Positions 33,905-44,560 of a DNA stretch of 64,000 nucleotides are shown one piece after another. The stretch is from contig OW121854.1 in the NCBI GenBank assembly GCA_933228895.1, positions 58,880,609 through 58,944,608 on the forward strand, read 5' to 3'. A program made the position numbers and the translations under genes. This DNA is from Platycnemis pennipes (Eukaryota > Arthropoda > Insecta > Odonata > Platycnemididae). How positions within the stretch are numbered: position 1 is the stretch's first letter; the number at the start of each line of letters is the position of its first letter. The notes below the pieces were generated by a model that saw only the letters and a program-made list of their open reading frames with translations, was not told where the DNA came from and did not search any database.

Positions 33905-34262
33905 CACATTAGGTACGAGGGATCCGGTTGATGTGATGGCTAGACTACTGGCCTCCCATCCTGGTTCGAATTATGGCAGTGGCGAGTTTTTCATTGGCAT
34001 TCCGGTCCCGACTTGGGCGTCTTGTGGAGAGCACCTCTAGTTCAGTACTCCGTCCGTCAGATGGGACAGTAAGTCGTGGTGCCCTTCGTTTCCTAAACCC
34101 CCTTGGTGCCCATCGTTAACAGCTGACTAATGCCGACAAGTAGTTTCTGTCCTCCCTACCTCCGTTCCCTGAAATCTCATTGCCTCACCCAGTTTCCCAG
34201 ATATCCTCTCTGGCGCTATTAACCTTAGATATCAGTCGCCTCCCTCAAATAACTACCATTAT
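33905..34262 (+). mobile_element. tRNA-derived SINE, family 1
   Basis: Best-preserved head in the window: box A TGGCTAGACTACTGG and box B GGTTCGAATTATG. The body follows (GTGGAGAGCACC, TTCAGTACTCCGTCCGTC, then a run of C/T-rich segments) and a 3' part to about 34260. The 77-codon frame at 33807-34040 crosses into it and is not a gene. Confidence 0.75.
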
Positions 34263-34564
34263 GTACGAATAATATTCAGCCTTTGTGTTTATATTTCAGT
34301 GAGAGTACGGTGAATTTCAGATGCACCTCATCTACACGTGCCTATATTGTACCAATCCACCGCAGTGGTGTGAGGGTTGAGGCTGAGGGAGAGTTGAAGG
34401 AGGTTTACCGCACACCAGGCATGCATTATCAACGAGTAAACTATCATATCGTGATAACGCAACTGATTTCATTTTTACAAACTAATTCACCAAGGGAAAT
34501 CGATGGCTTGCAATACATCCTCATGCCTCAAACTGGTATCATACAAGACAGGATAAGGGAACAG

Positions 34565-34905
34565 GTTGGTGTGTGGGCTATTAACTGGTTTAGCATCCCA
34601 AGGCTTTGGGTTTGAATCCCGCTTCAATTAGAGATTTTTCATTGGCACACGCCGGTCCCCACTTCGGTGCTTTGTGGAAAATCTACGAGTACATAACTCC
34701 GTTCGTCGGATGGGACGTTAAACCGTGGATTTCTTGGCGTTTACGTTGGGAGTAGGGTAATACCCACGCCTGCTTTCTCTCCACCCTCCTTCTAAACCCT
34801 AAAAAAAATACCTAGCCCCAACCGATAATTCACGTATCATTAATTGCACAAATGAACTTCACTTGGCCTCCCCCGAATCACTAACTAAACTGACAGGCCC
34901 AAAAC
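34565..34905 (+). mobile_element. tRNA-derived SINE, family 1, second copy
   Basis: Head with box B GGGTTTGAATCCCGC; body with CGCCGGTCCCCACTTCGG, GTCGGATGGGACGTTAAACC and a pyrimidine-rich 3' part. The 110-codon frame ending at 34615 reads through its head. Between the two SINEs (34283-34560), only a possible diverged LINE tail (CATCTACACGTGCC, about 34327) is visible. Confidence 0.7.
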
Positions 34906-35274
34906 CGTACAATTATTGGTTACACCCGAAGAACGCCAAAATAAGTAAAACAATTGCAAGTTTGTGCTTCATTTTGGTTCGTTCAGACGTAAAAAGAAAG
35001 ACGTAAAAAACCTACAATACCTACCCTAATGATCTCTTTAACAACTTCTATCTAATGTTTAACTGTCTCTTATTAACTACAGAAAAGAAGAATAACATTT
35101 TAAACTTCATCATGGTCTTGCTATTTGTCTATCTTTATCTGCCTAACTTACAATAATTCGCTGGTTTTTAATGCATATCTAGCATATTCATAAAAGGTAC
35201 CTATCAGCTTTAAATCCATTGCAGTCAATATAGTATGTATATTAACGCAGACTTACGTCACGGTCACTTGATAC

Positions 35275-35695
35275 AATATCTAGTGATCGTGATGTATACG
35301 TAATAGCCTCCGAGCCTTCGCGAGGATGTGTGACTGGTGGTGAAAATCAGGCATGCACTGCTTATATGCAACAAGATACATGCTACTACGAGCTGGAAAC
35401 TTGTCATATATACATTCACGAGACACGTGTAACTAATTGATTAGTATCGTACCGTCCCTTTAAAAATCTTGCCGATCTTCGCTGCACACGTTCAAGTTCG
35501 TTACTTATACCGATTTCGTAGGGATCCCATACACTTGCAGCATATTCCAAATGAAGTCTAACAAGGGAAAATTAGCTGATTTCTCGTACATTTTCGTCAC
35601 ATTTACCCAATGCTCTTTTGATGAATCCCAGTCTACGATTAGCTTGAACCATTATTTCACGTATGTGTTACGTATAGTTACGTACTGTAGTTACG
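35275..35695 (-). mobile_element. LINE 3' end with RT C-terminus (tail family)
   Basis: The minus strand from about 35570 reads LVRLHLEYAASVWDPYEIG, then ISNELERVQRRSARFLKGRY and a stop, the conserved C-terminal motif of CR1/jockey-group RTs. A shortened 3' UTR follows, containing GCAGTGCATGCCTGATTTTC and a degraded hairpin, down to about 35290. This copy shows directly that the abundant CATCTACATCTAC tail is the 3' end of a LINE. It is a pseudogene, with part of the C-terminus deleted. Confidence 0.85.
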
Positions 35696-35802
35696 TGATA
35701 ACTGGGGCTATTCGTTGAGATCTTGAGAAATGGAATCCTTTTTTGGATGTAGGATCTTGTTTTTTTTGGATGATTTGTTGATCGCGCTTTTCATCTCCTC
35801 AG

Positions 35803-36009
35803 GTCATCGAATGTTTGTCAGTCGACCCGAGGTCGTCTTCATCCACGACCTTATCATCTTCCTGTTGCGCTCCCCCTCGGAACTCTGCCTCTGCTGTCCA
35901 TCAGCGATTCCGCCCCTGCCGAGGCCCCACGCCGGCGCTGCCCACCTCGGGCCCCAACGAGGAGCCACGTGCCTCTTCCCCCGTAATCATGAGACTCCTG
36001 AAAACCAAG
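35803..36009 (+). CDS. Candidate internal exon of an unknown host gene
   Basis: An open segment of exactly 207 bp (69 codons) is bounded by a pyrimidine-rich acceptor (CTTTTCATCTCCTCAG) and a consensus donor (AAG/GTAAGTG). In phase 0 it reads VIECLSVDPRSSSS at the start and SSPVIMRLLKTK at the end, with a Ser/Pro-rich, domain-free middle. A second frame is also open across it, so coding is not proven. GC content jumps here relative to the flanks. No neighbouring exon could be found. It could equally be a chance open GC-rich patch with good splice consensus. Confidence 0.3.
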
Positions 36010-36925
36010 GTAAGTGACGACGCACTCCCACTAGTATTCTTCCCGCTGTTCCGCATTCTAGTTCAAGCTGTAGTCAGGCTACTTGCTGGCTGCTGATGAA
36101 AATGCTAGCAGCAGCGTAATCAGACAGAGAACCAGGGCCTAGTAAAAACCAGCCAGCGAGAATTTACCAGCCAAACCAGGCGTTCTATTGGCTGACCAAC
36201 TAGCTGTTCGCATCCAATGACCATCAACGGGACCAGTTGGTCCAATCCACATTCAAGCATCATGATAACGTAAACTGAGGTAGAGATTGCATATTTTTAA
36301 AAACAAAAAAATGAACTAGCACTTAACACATAATAACTTAACTCCTTCAACTTCATACTTGTTATCGATCGCTAGCTGTAAGGTGATATCGTCGCCACAG
36401 CAGCCTTTGTGCTTCATTATATAAATATTTTTTTTACTTTTTGCTATTTCAATACACTGTCACAAGTTATTGCAATATCGTCGCCGGCCTGGCAGTGCCT
36501 TGTGGATGTCCCTTGCACGGGGGGGGTGAAGGTCCGCCCTCAAATCAGAGGCTGGCGTAGAGGCTCCATCTGATGTGAAGGTAATTCATTCTCCCGCCGT
36601 CCAATCTCCAGTAATACTACTCTCAAGTTCCGTGTCCCCTTACCTAGTCTCTCTTAGTCCGCGTGAAATCCGACAGATGGGGCGTCGGGTGAATTTGTGG
36701 GAAAAACGGGATCGGCTCACTCCTTTGCGTGAGGGGCGACTCTTCGTCCCTTCTCCCTTGAAGGACCGACGACTGACTACTCGGGAAGGGGCGGTGTGCC
36801 GTGTCGGTCACGTGGTGTTTCCGGAGTGTACGCTCCGAGAGTTTTTATGTCGAGTTTCTCATTTTTTTGTATCAAACCTGAAACATCCAGGAGCATTGTG
36901 CCCAGTGAAATTACCGTGAACAACT
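36010..36925. other. No recognisable gene
   Basis: AT-rich, then a GC-richer block (36480-36860) carrying a 114-codon frame (36575-36919) that resembles no known protein. Confidence 0.35.
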
Positions 36926-36929
36926 TTTA

Positions 36930-37210
36930 AACAGGGAAGGTGTCGTGAGTAGGACAGAGAACCGGCTTCCCATCCTGAGGGGTTCAGGTTTGAATCCGAG
37001 CAAATGTGGATATTTTTCATGATAAGTCCGGCAGTTGGGTGCCATGTTATGAGTACTTAATTTTCCCAGTTTTCCTTCGGACGCGGCGTGAATCTGACTC
37101 CTTGACGTCTTTCGAAAGTGCAGTCTGATATTGACACCACGCTTCCCTCCACATTTTCTCTTCTTCCTTCTCGTCCCATCCTTTCCCCAATTTCCCCTAA
37201 ACGGACCACC
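36930..37210 (+). mobile_element. SINE family 1 copy beside the DNA transposon
   Basis: Head-like GGTTTGAATCCGAGC (box B) at about 36990 and a diverged body with a C/T-rich 3' part ending at about 37205. The long-TIR DNA transposon starts at 37215, so it inserted at or near the SINE 3' end. Confidence 0.5.
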
Positions 37211-37214
37211 GTTT

Positions 37215-37723
37215 GTATGTACATTAGGGCGGATCGGAAAAATCGATTTTTCGCGGAGAAACTTGGCCCTCTGGAAAAAGTTGTCAAAGTGACTAAAAAT
37301 GAGGCCAGAAAAATTTGAAACCTCTAGGTCAACCCTAGACCCTCGCGCCGTGGCCATTTATGGGGAGGGGGGCTGAAAATAGAAAAAGTCATGTTTTTAA
37401 AGCGGTTCTCCATGGATTTTGCCGAGTTGCGGCCCTTTAGGGCAAAAATTTCGTCCATTTGTACGTATCTGCAGCCGTTAAGCCACAAATAGCTATTTTG
37501 AGTGCGCGGCCGCGCGTAATTATGCACCTCCCACGCAGCGTCGCGGCGCCTAACGGTAAGAAGGCCGCTCGCGCGCCTCCTGCCGGCTCGCGTCTACTGC
37601 CCGGTCGCCGGGAACGCAGCAAAACTCATCACGGATGCGTCTCCGTCGTTGGTCTCATTAATATTAGATAATTAAACAATTTCCAGGGAATAACAATTAC
37701 GGAAGGATTATTTGAAATTAATA
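37215..37723. repeat. Left terminal inverted repeat
   Basis: This 509-bp arm matches 40278-40787 in inverted orientation with one visible indel (GCGTCTCCG against GCGTCTTCCG). It includes a small palindrome (AAAAATCGATTTTT near 37238) and an unusually CpG-rich core at about 37505-37620. All frames in it are mirrored in the right arm, so they are not separate genes. Confidence 0.95.
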
Positions 37724-37771
37724 TAACCCTACACACTATAACTTTTTTCCTGTCTCGTCGACATAAACGAA

Positions 37772-39900
37772 TTGACGTTACCGACTTTTATAGAAGTGAT
37801 AATATTTTTTTCATGTTCGCGACGTATTGAGATACGAAAGCGCAGGAAGGGAGCCTACGGTTTATCAAATCGTCTGGTAGTGAAAAAAGTGTCCGAACTA
37901 TGGAAACGCACCTCTATTCCAATCATTCCGGAACATGGTGTGATTAAAATGATTATACGGTACCATACGACGTACTACGACTTAAGGAAAATACAAGCAA
38001 GCATACGAAAGGTGCCAAATCGACAGAAAAATTGATATATTTTTAATGAATCCCAGAAACTATGTGATATTTGTGCGTGTCAGAGCTAAAGAATTAGCGA
38101 GTGTAAATTTAGAAAGAGGATATAGTTCTCCCAAATAAAGTGGCATTTTTGAGGGATCAAAGGTCAAAACAAAAGATGGTATCCGATAGATTGGATGCCT
38201 CAGAAACTCGGCGATTAAAGAAAAAACACAGAAGAGGATCGTCGGAAAGCGTCGACTCAAAATCTTTCATTCTTGAAGAGGTAAAAATTGAGCACCAAGA
38301 ATTTTTTTCCGCTACTTCTCGAGAAAATAAAAAGGACGAGGAACCCACCGACTTGGATCTCAACGTTCCTAATACGATTAGGAATGAAAATCAACCTGGA
38401 CCTCCTTCGGGGCAAAGGCGTCTTCAAGTGCCAACTGTGACGGAGGTACGTGCAAAAACCGGTGACGTGTCCCTCAGGGCAGCAGCAATGATCGTCAGCG
38501 CAACTGTAACCGACGCAAAGCTCAAAACTCCGGAAGACAGGTGAAAGATAGTGGACCGGCATTTGTTACGAAAACAGAAAAAAGATGCTAGATTCAGTAA
38601 AAGCAAAGACAGATAAATCAAAAAATGCAATTGAAGGTCTGTATTTTGACGGCAGAAAGGATGAAACAATTAAACTGGAGAAAATAGGCAAGAGGACATA
38701 TTAATCTAAGGTTAGGGAGGAACATGTCTTGTTTGTTGAAGAGCAAGGCTCCCAGTTTTACAGTTTTGCTTCCCCCACAGGAGGATCTGCAAGAAAAATC
38801 ATATCTGCAATTCTTGATTTTTTAGCGAAAGAAAATATTGAACTTTCAAATTTAAAAGTGATTGGGTGCGATGGCATCAAAGTGAATAAAGGTCAGGAAG
38901 GAAGCATCATCCGTTTGTTGGAAGCAAAACTCCGACATACCTTACAGTGGTCTATTTGCCAATTACACCTGATTGACTTAACACTACGGCAGTTGGTAGA
39001 AACATTAGATCGGCAAACTAAGGGTCCAAATTCGTTTGCAAGACCTATTGTCTCCACCCTTCAAGACTGCCACACTCTTGATATCATACGATTGGAGCCA
39101 GTTCCAACAAAATTGTCCCACGAAGAGGACTTGAGATTGCTGAGCAGTGACCAGCATTATCTTCGGGAAATTTCTAATGCTGTGTCCAAAGGATTTCGCT
39201 CGGAAAATTTGGCCAGATAAACTCCAAAAAATGTGGCTCATTCTCGTTAGCTCACTACGGCCAGCCGACAACTGACATACGTGTCCAGTGAAAATTAATG
39301 CGCTAATTTATAAAATCTATTGTCATTCAAAACGTATACGCACCTGTCTGGTTTTCAGTGAAAAAACCATTGTATACACGACGGTGCTGTAAATTTATGG
39401 AAATTATTAAATTGATCAAGAGATCTACCAGTAGATCTTAAAAGAGTCACATCATCCTGTTATTCAGAGAAACTGTTTTCTCGGGCACTCAGAAAATTGA
39501 CTCCTCATAATGATTGCTGCAAATGGTGAGGAAGTGTGAAGAGATGCGTGGAAAGTAATCTTAGAGGCATGAATAAATACAGGTGCGACGAAAATCCAAG
39601 AACTTTTGAGTTTATTTTGAGAACGAGAACAGATTTTAAATTTGATGTAGAAGACTACAAACTGCTGATAAAATGGGACGAGAACATCGACTCGTGCTCT
39701 ATCGCATCTCATGACTGAAGAAATTCGAGAATTACTTGAGTAATGCTCAACTGTGGAACGCTATTGCCCTTATCACAAGCAAGCTTTTGAAATATTTGTA
39801 ATAGAGGTAACCCAAGCTTCATTGGCATCCGCAGCAACGAGAGACAATAAGAAATACTGAAAATACTAGAAAGCAGAACCAAAATGCCAACCTTCAAAAC
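37772..39900 (+). pseudogene. Decayed DDE/D transposase of the long-TIR element
   Basis: Coding fragments in successive frames: an N-terminal domain at 37772-38035 (VVKKVSELWKRTSIPIIP), a basic linker region at 38140-38544, then GLYFDGRKDETIKLEKIGK (38638-38694) with the first catalytic Asp candidate. An in-frame stop at about 38703 is followed by the 163-codon frame at 38729-39220 with VIGCDGIKVNKG (second Asp candidate) and SICQLHLIDLTLRQL (CxxH). Further out-of-frame matches run to about 39900, including FIGIRSNE and ESRTKMPTFKT near the C-terminus. At least four frameshifts and several stops are present, so no protein is made. Similar unnamed proteins are common in insect and cnidarian gene sets; that recollection is the basis for joining these pieces. 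Confidence 0.75.
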
Positions 39901-40277
39901 CTAATCTCAGTTCATGCTGTGATAGAGTAAGTTTTACATTTACCTGCTTGACTTCAAAAATCGATAATGACCTTTAGTGTTCAATAAAAATAAAGTTAAG
40001 AGACGAATACTTGCACACAGATAAACCGACTGGCACTACAATATGACCACTTTCTTATTTTTTCGATAGCATATAATCTGATAAAGGAAATGCGTTCCTC
40101 TATTCTATGAATGGGTGTGTGGGCAGGGGAGTTCATAGTGCAGGTACATAAATGTGGTGAGCTCTGGTGACTACTTTAATTATTTTTGCATTTTTTCTCC
40201 ATACTGAAAAATAATAGTATAATTAGGCTAACAATCGGGGAGTGTTTCTTTATTCCCTGAACGATGACGGTGTGTTG

Positions 40278-40787
40278 TATTAATTTCAAATAATCCTTCC
40301 GTAATTGTTATTCCCTGGAAATTGTTTAATTATCTAATATTAATGAGACCAACGACGGAAGACGCATCCGTGATGAGTTTTGCTGCGTTCCCGGCGACCG
40401 GGCAGTAGACGCGAGCCGGCAGGAGGCGCGCGAGCGGCCTTCTTACCGTTAGGCGCCGCGACGCTGCGTGGGAGGTGCATAATTACGCGCGGCCGCGCAC
40501 TCAAAATAGCTATTTGTGGCTTAACGGCTGCAGATACGTACAAATGGACGAAATTTTTGCCCTAAAGGGCCGCAACTCGGCAAAATCCATGGAGAACCGC
40601 TTTAAAAACATGACTTTTTCTATTTTCAGCCCCCCTCCCCATAAATGGCCACGGCGCGAGGGTCTAGGGTTGACCTAGAGGTTTCAAATTTTTCTGGCCT
40701 CATTTTTAGTCACTTTGACAACTTTTTCCAGAGGGCCAAGTTTCTCCGCGAAAAATCGATTTTTCCGATCCGCCCTAATGTACATAC
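40278..40787. repeat. Right terminal inverted repeat
   Basis: Partner of 37215-37723. Divergence from it begins just inside position 40278. Confidence 0.95.
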
Positions 40788-40967
40788 TATCCTGAAATGA
40801 TATCCAACGAGAAAATGTTCTACTGGCGATTCAATCGGTTTTTTGAAGATGTGGTGTTGGATAACCAAAGGGGAGCACATTAGGCCTAGTTATCACCTGC
40901 AAGGTATTTGGTTAACCTGGTGTAATGCGTCTCTTCATAATTTTAATTCTCATATCTCTCGTAGTAA

Positions 40968-41160
40968 TATTAAAATATGATTCATGCACTACGACAAAAG
41001 ACTACTCCAGTAATTTTTACCTACCTATTCCTATGCTATGCTGCCTATTGTGTTCTCTTATGGTACGCGAGAAAAATGACATTTTGAATCTGTGGGAACG
41101 ACAATCTATTTCTCTAACCTTATTTATTTGATCAAACGTAGTATAATTCGTAATAAGGCT
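40968..41160 (-). mobile_element. LINE 3' UTR fragment (tail family)
   Basis: It matches the middle of the LINE 3' end at 50500-51195: GCTGCCTATTGTGTTCTCTT, GAGAAAAATGACATTTTGAA and ACGACAATCTATTTCTCTAA. The hairpin tail itself is missing here, so this is an internal fragment. Confidence 0.7.
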
Positions 41161-41650
41161 CCAAACTACCATGGAGCAATGTTTTACTAGTTTTACAGAA
41201 AATATTTCTCCTCAAGACTCGTCCAATTGAACAGAGGATGGCAAGGAAATAAAATTAGTACTGTATAACCATCACTCATTAGAAAGGATCGTTGAATGCT
41301 TAATTATTGATCACAGCACCGCGTTCGCATATGAGAATTAAATAACCTCTAGCGTCCTTCGTAAATTACATGGAAGTAATTTAGGTATTCATTTTTAGAA
41401 TAGACTGATTGACTAGAAGAATAGACCGATATAATTACTAGGACTCGAGCCAGAATATTTCGATAACCCTGTTAATCTGCGGTAAACTTGACAATGATCT
41501 TAACTTCTCGGAACAAAGTTCGACCCAAGCTAGAAATTTGGTACCGATAAAACTTTCCGAGAAGAAATTGATTGAAACAAATATTTTTTTGCTTATGGTT
41601 TTTCTTGGGTCTCTTCTTATGACACATAATCATGTCTTTATAGACCTTTA
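41161..41650. other. No recognisable gene
   Basis: AT-rich DNA between the LINE fragment and the pogo element. It may include more diverged LINE sequence. Confidence 0.35.
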
Positions 41651-41651
41651 G

Positions 41652-43300
41652 GGGAGACCGGGGCCAGTTGAACCAGTTTTAGGTATTTCAATTTTCATAA
41701 TTTTTAGAAACAATCTACTTCATCAAACTCATGACTGAATGTAAGCTTGAAGCTTTCTTAAAACATAGATGATTATTTTCTGGGTTATTACATAACTACC
41801 GACTACACAATCGTCTTTTTTCACTGAAGTCCACATTGTATCAACCTACCCCCACCCGGGGCAAGTTGATACTATAAGGGGGCAAGTTGATACATCATTA
41901 AATTTGTTGGCAAAAACAAACGAAAACAAAATTTAACAATAAAAATTGATATACTTAATTAGTTGAAATTAAAAATAAGAAACAATGTTGAAAATTAAGA
42001 ATAAATTAATATTTAAAAAAATTAAATTTTACCAGAAAAATAGTAAAAATTCCTTACTTTCGCTCGTGATATTAATTTTTTTTGCGTCGGCTGGGTTAAA
42101 AACTATTTAAATATGCTACGGATATGAGGGGTAATTAAGCAAAAGAAATAAGATAAATTAAATATTTAAAAAAATAAATTTTACTGGAAAATAGTAAACA
42201 TTTCTTACTTTTGCTCGTGATATTCATTTTCTGGGTCGGCTGGTTTAAAGCTATTTAAATATGCTACGGACTCCAGGGTTAATGAAACAGAAGTAATATC
42301 AGTAGAATAAATTTACTACAAGTAACTTCGGCATTAATACAGGTATTGTAAATTAAAATATAATATTACAGTACAAAGACAATGTTGAAAATCATTAATT
42401 AGAAAGATTCACTGAAAAAATAATGCGGAACTAAAGCCAGCTATTAGATTTGATGGTATGCCTGCCATTAGAAGAGAATCCTTTACTAAGCTAGGTAGTT
42501 CGTATAATGTCATTGTTTTACCTGGGTGCATTCTCATCCAGTTGTCAGCAGCTGCACAAAATAATTTCTTCAATGGTCCTAATACACTTTTTCCCAAAGA
42601 CAGAAGCCGGTTTGTAGTGTGAGGGGGGAAGGATAACAGTATTACACCGCTTTCTTTACAATAGTCGATAACAGGAACTGAGAAATAAGAGACATGATTG
42701 TCTTGTAATGGAAGACAAGGGGCCTCATTTGTACATGCGTACATGAAACACATAGTGTTTCATCTACTGTAAAAACAGAGGTGCTGTTACCCATCCAGAC
42801 GAGTATGGGGCTCCGATGCAATCTGCGGGTCCACTGATAATGAAATGGTCTTTGAAAAACACCCTGGGAAAAATAAACAAGAGTGGCACACTGTTACCAA
42901 CTGCATTTCCTGCAGAAACTACTGTAACGGTTTCGCCATTTTCTGCAGATGTTACTCTACAGACTCTTTTTTCCTCTTTCAAAGCCACCACTTTATTTGG
43001 TCAATATCATGTGGGTATGCCAGTTTCATTGATTTTCCAAGTTTATTTCAAAGCGACTAATCACGGATTTCAAATTAGTGAAAAATATTCCTACACTATA
43101 TTTGTAGAAACTAGATGTTCGTGCTAAACTCGTTGCTTCAGTTTCTCTCAGACAAAGTGGGATGACGGTGCATGTACCCGGTGAACCAATCTTTAGACAC
43201 CACTTTACCACAACGTTACTGACACCCCAGTTTTCAGGGAAATTGACCTTATTTGCCACAGCAATTCTGAAAGACAATATGCGAATATTTTTAGGTGATA
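41652..43300 (-). mobile_element. Decayed pogo/Tigger-type DNA transposon
   Basis: One end lies at 41652 with GGGGAGACCGGGGCCAG directly after a TA dinucleotide, the expected TA target. Subterminal words CGGGGCCAGTTGAACC, CGGGGCAAGTTGATAC and GGGGGCAAGTTGATAC follow inward at about 41662, 41857 and 41878. The transposase relic reads toward this end on the minus strand. The other terminus could not be found near 43.3-43.5 kb, so it is deleted or too diverged; the right boundary is where transposase similarity ends. Confidence 0.7.
41990..42305. repeat. About 155-bp tandem duplication in the pogo element
   Basis: Segments at about 41996-42148 and 42149-42303 share TTTAAATATGCTACGGA, GCTCGTGATATT and GTCGGCTG in the same order. 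They lie between the subterminal repeats and the transposase relic. Confidence 0.75.
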
Positions 43301-43320
43301 TTTCATTTGAGAAAGCGTTA
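42409..43320 (-). pseudogene. Pogo/Tigger (DDE_1, CENP-B-like) transposase relic
   Basis: Three minus-strand blocks in order. 43277-43026 has the end of the DNA-binding region and LRETEATSLARTSSFYK. 42991-42764 has KEEKRVCRVTSAENGETVTV and LLFIFPRVFFKDHF. 42753-42409 has DNHVSYFSVPVID, VILLSFPPHTTNRLLSLGKS and HPGKTMTLYELPSLV. This order is that of Tigger/jerky-like transposases. The catalytic triad is damaged: the first Asp (normally DETGIPT) reads NETGIPT at about 43035, and the third (normally PLDxSVFGPLK) is Gly in SLGKSVLGPLK. The second Asp (DNH) remains. Stops and frameshifts separate the blocks. Non-functional. Confidence 0.88.
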
Positions 43321-43654
43321 CGTGAAAAATAAAATCACTTCCGTTATTTTTTCAGACTAGTTGAATAAATAAGATTATAAGGATCTCAAAACTTCTAATC
43401 AGTTATCGTAGTCCAACAAAACTTAATCATAAGCCTAATTCAAAGACAATCATCTGTGCCCGAGATGGAATTTCGGCCCGCAATATGAGTTGTCTGTAGA
43501 TTTCGTATGCATGGTAATGCGATTCACCAGAATAGACATTATGCTCTCGATATAAAAGACTGGAACCTGTTGAGAAGATGTTAAAAAATATTTTGCTTTG
43601 AGTTAGTGACGGAGCATGCCTTTATATAAGACCAATGTCATAAAACTCATATGT
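43321..43654. other. No recognisable gene
   Basis: AT-rich DNA; a missing pogo terminus was looked for here and not found. Confidence 0.35.
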
Positions 43655-43870
43655 AGCTGCATGTTAGTATAAGGACTTGAAGATAACCCAAAAAACAGCA
43701 TGTTTTTGCATGCTTGCTTGGTTATTTTTATCTTTTTTTAACAGTGAAGTTTAGACTAGTATGTTATTTCTAATCCTTTTTATGCATGATATGTAGTGCA
43801 TGTTTGATGAGAATTCACCCCCTGCCACACACCCATAAGGTGGCTTGCAGGTTATTATGTATATGTAGAT
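43655..43870 (+). mobile_element. LINE 3'-tail copy, short subfamily (plus)
   Basis: It starts AGCTGCATGTTAGTATAAGG, passes CAGCATGTTTTTGCATGCTT and ATGATATGTAGTGCATG, and ends with hairpin and tail (GGTGGCTTGCAGG, ATTATGTATATGTAGAT). About 216 bp, full-length for the short subfamily. Confidence 0.8.
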
Positions 43871-44084
43871 AAAAATGAGAGTGAGATGAAACAGTATGAA
43901 ATAATCAAAGGTTTTTGGGATATGGGTGTTGATTACTAAGGCATTGGATATAAAGTCATTCTAACGATGCAACTCTAGATGGATGGAGGTGGAGAAAGGA
44001 AGTAACTCAAGAGATTTTGAAAACAAGTTGTAGATTCGATAAATGTAGCAAATAATTATGGCCAATACCACCCATGCACTACAT

Positions 44085-44200
44085 AAACATTATCTGCTAA
44101 GTTGCTCTAAGGAATATAATGAATTTTAATGAAAACCAGTTAGTCATACATACACCAGTTAAAATAGAGTATTGGACTGTGGCCATGCCCTTTAATCTAC
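44085..44200. repeat. Segment related to 33.6-33.8 kb repeats
   Basis: AGGAATATAATGAATTTTAA and CCAGTTAGTCATACATACAC match the duplicated unit at 33605-33860. It is probably LINE 3' UTR sequence. Confidence 0.4.
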
Positions 44201-44246
44201 GCTACCTACAATACGAGGTACATGGTGCCCTACCTAAATCTGCATC

Positions 44247-44560
44247 TCCATCCACATAATACCCAGTAAGCCACATCACAAAACACCACTAGGCTTGAAT
44301 TATCAATCAGGGGGGATAAGTTTAAACTTACTACCATACAGGCATGGAACAAATACAGCTCTGTGCATACACTACTTATATGCAACTGAGAAGCGCCCAG
44401 AGAAAAATAGCAGACATGCCGTTGTGAGATAGGTGAAAGATTAGCTTTAAATGACAGTAAATTGCTGGATTATTAAAAGTTAAATATAGCTTTAGATTAG
44501 TCAGTCAGTTCTATACGTAAATTAAATTATTGATATATTTTCTGGAGTATGAATGAGTTA
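44247..44560 (-). mobile_element. LINE 3' end, subfamily C (minus)
   Basis: Degraded tail (CATCCACATAATACCCAG) and a body matching 24460-24770: AAGTTTAAACTTACTACC, ACTTATATGCAACTGAG and AGCAGACATGCC. The hairpin has lost its second arm. Confidence 0.6.

Larger units (their letters stand above)
37215..40787 (+). mobile_element. 3.57-kb DNA transposon with ~510-bp TIRs
   Basis: Terminal inverted repeats 37215-37723 and 40278-40787 enclose a decayed transposase. The outer ends read GTATGTACATTAGGGCGG on both sides. Because the flank GTAC/TA is itself palindromic, the TSD (TA, or 4-bp GTAC) cannot be settled by eye. Transposase fragments include one D in GLYFDGRKD, one in VIGCDG and a CxxH pattern (SICQLH), consistent with a DDE/D RNase H-like transposase of a superfamily with a CxxH motif. 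I cannot name the superfamily with certainty; Sola-like or related groups are possible. Confidence 0.9.

Noticed and set aside
37459..37671. 70-codon frames in the TIR as a repeated small gene
   Set aside because: Identical frames appear in the inverted arm only because the 510-bp arms are copies; no motif, and both strands are open because the core is CpG-rich.
40278..40787. LTRs of a retrotransposon
   Set aside because: The two 510-bp arms are inverted, not direct, and the interior encodes a DDE/D-type transposase relic rather than gag/pol.
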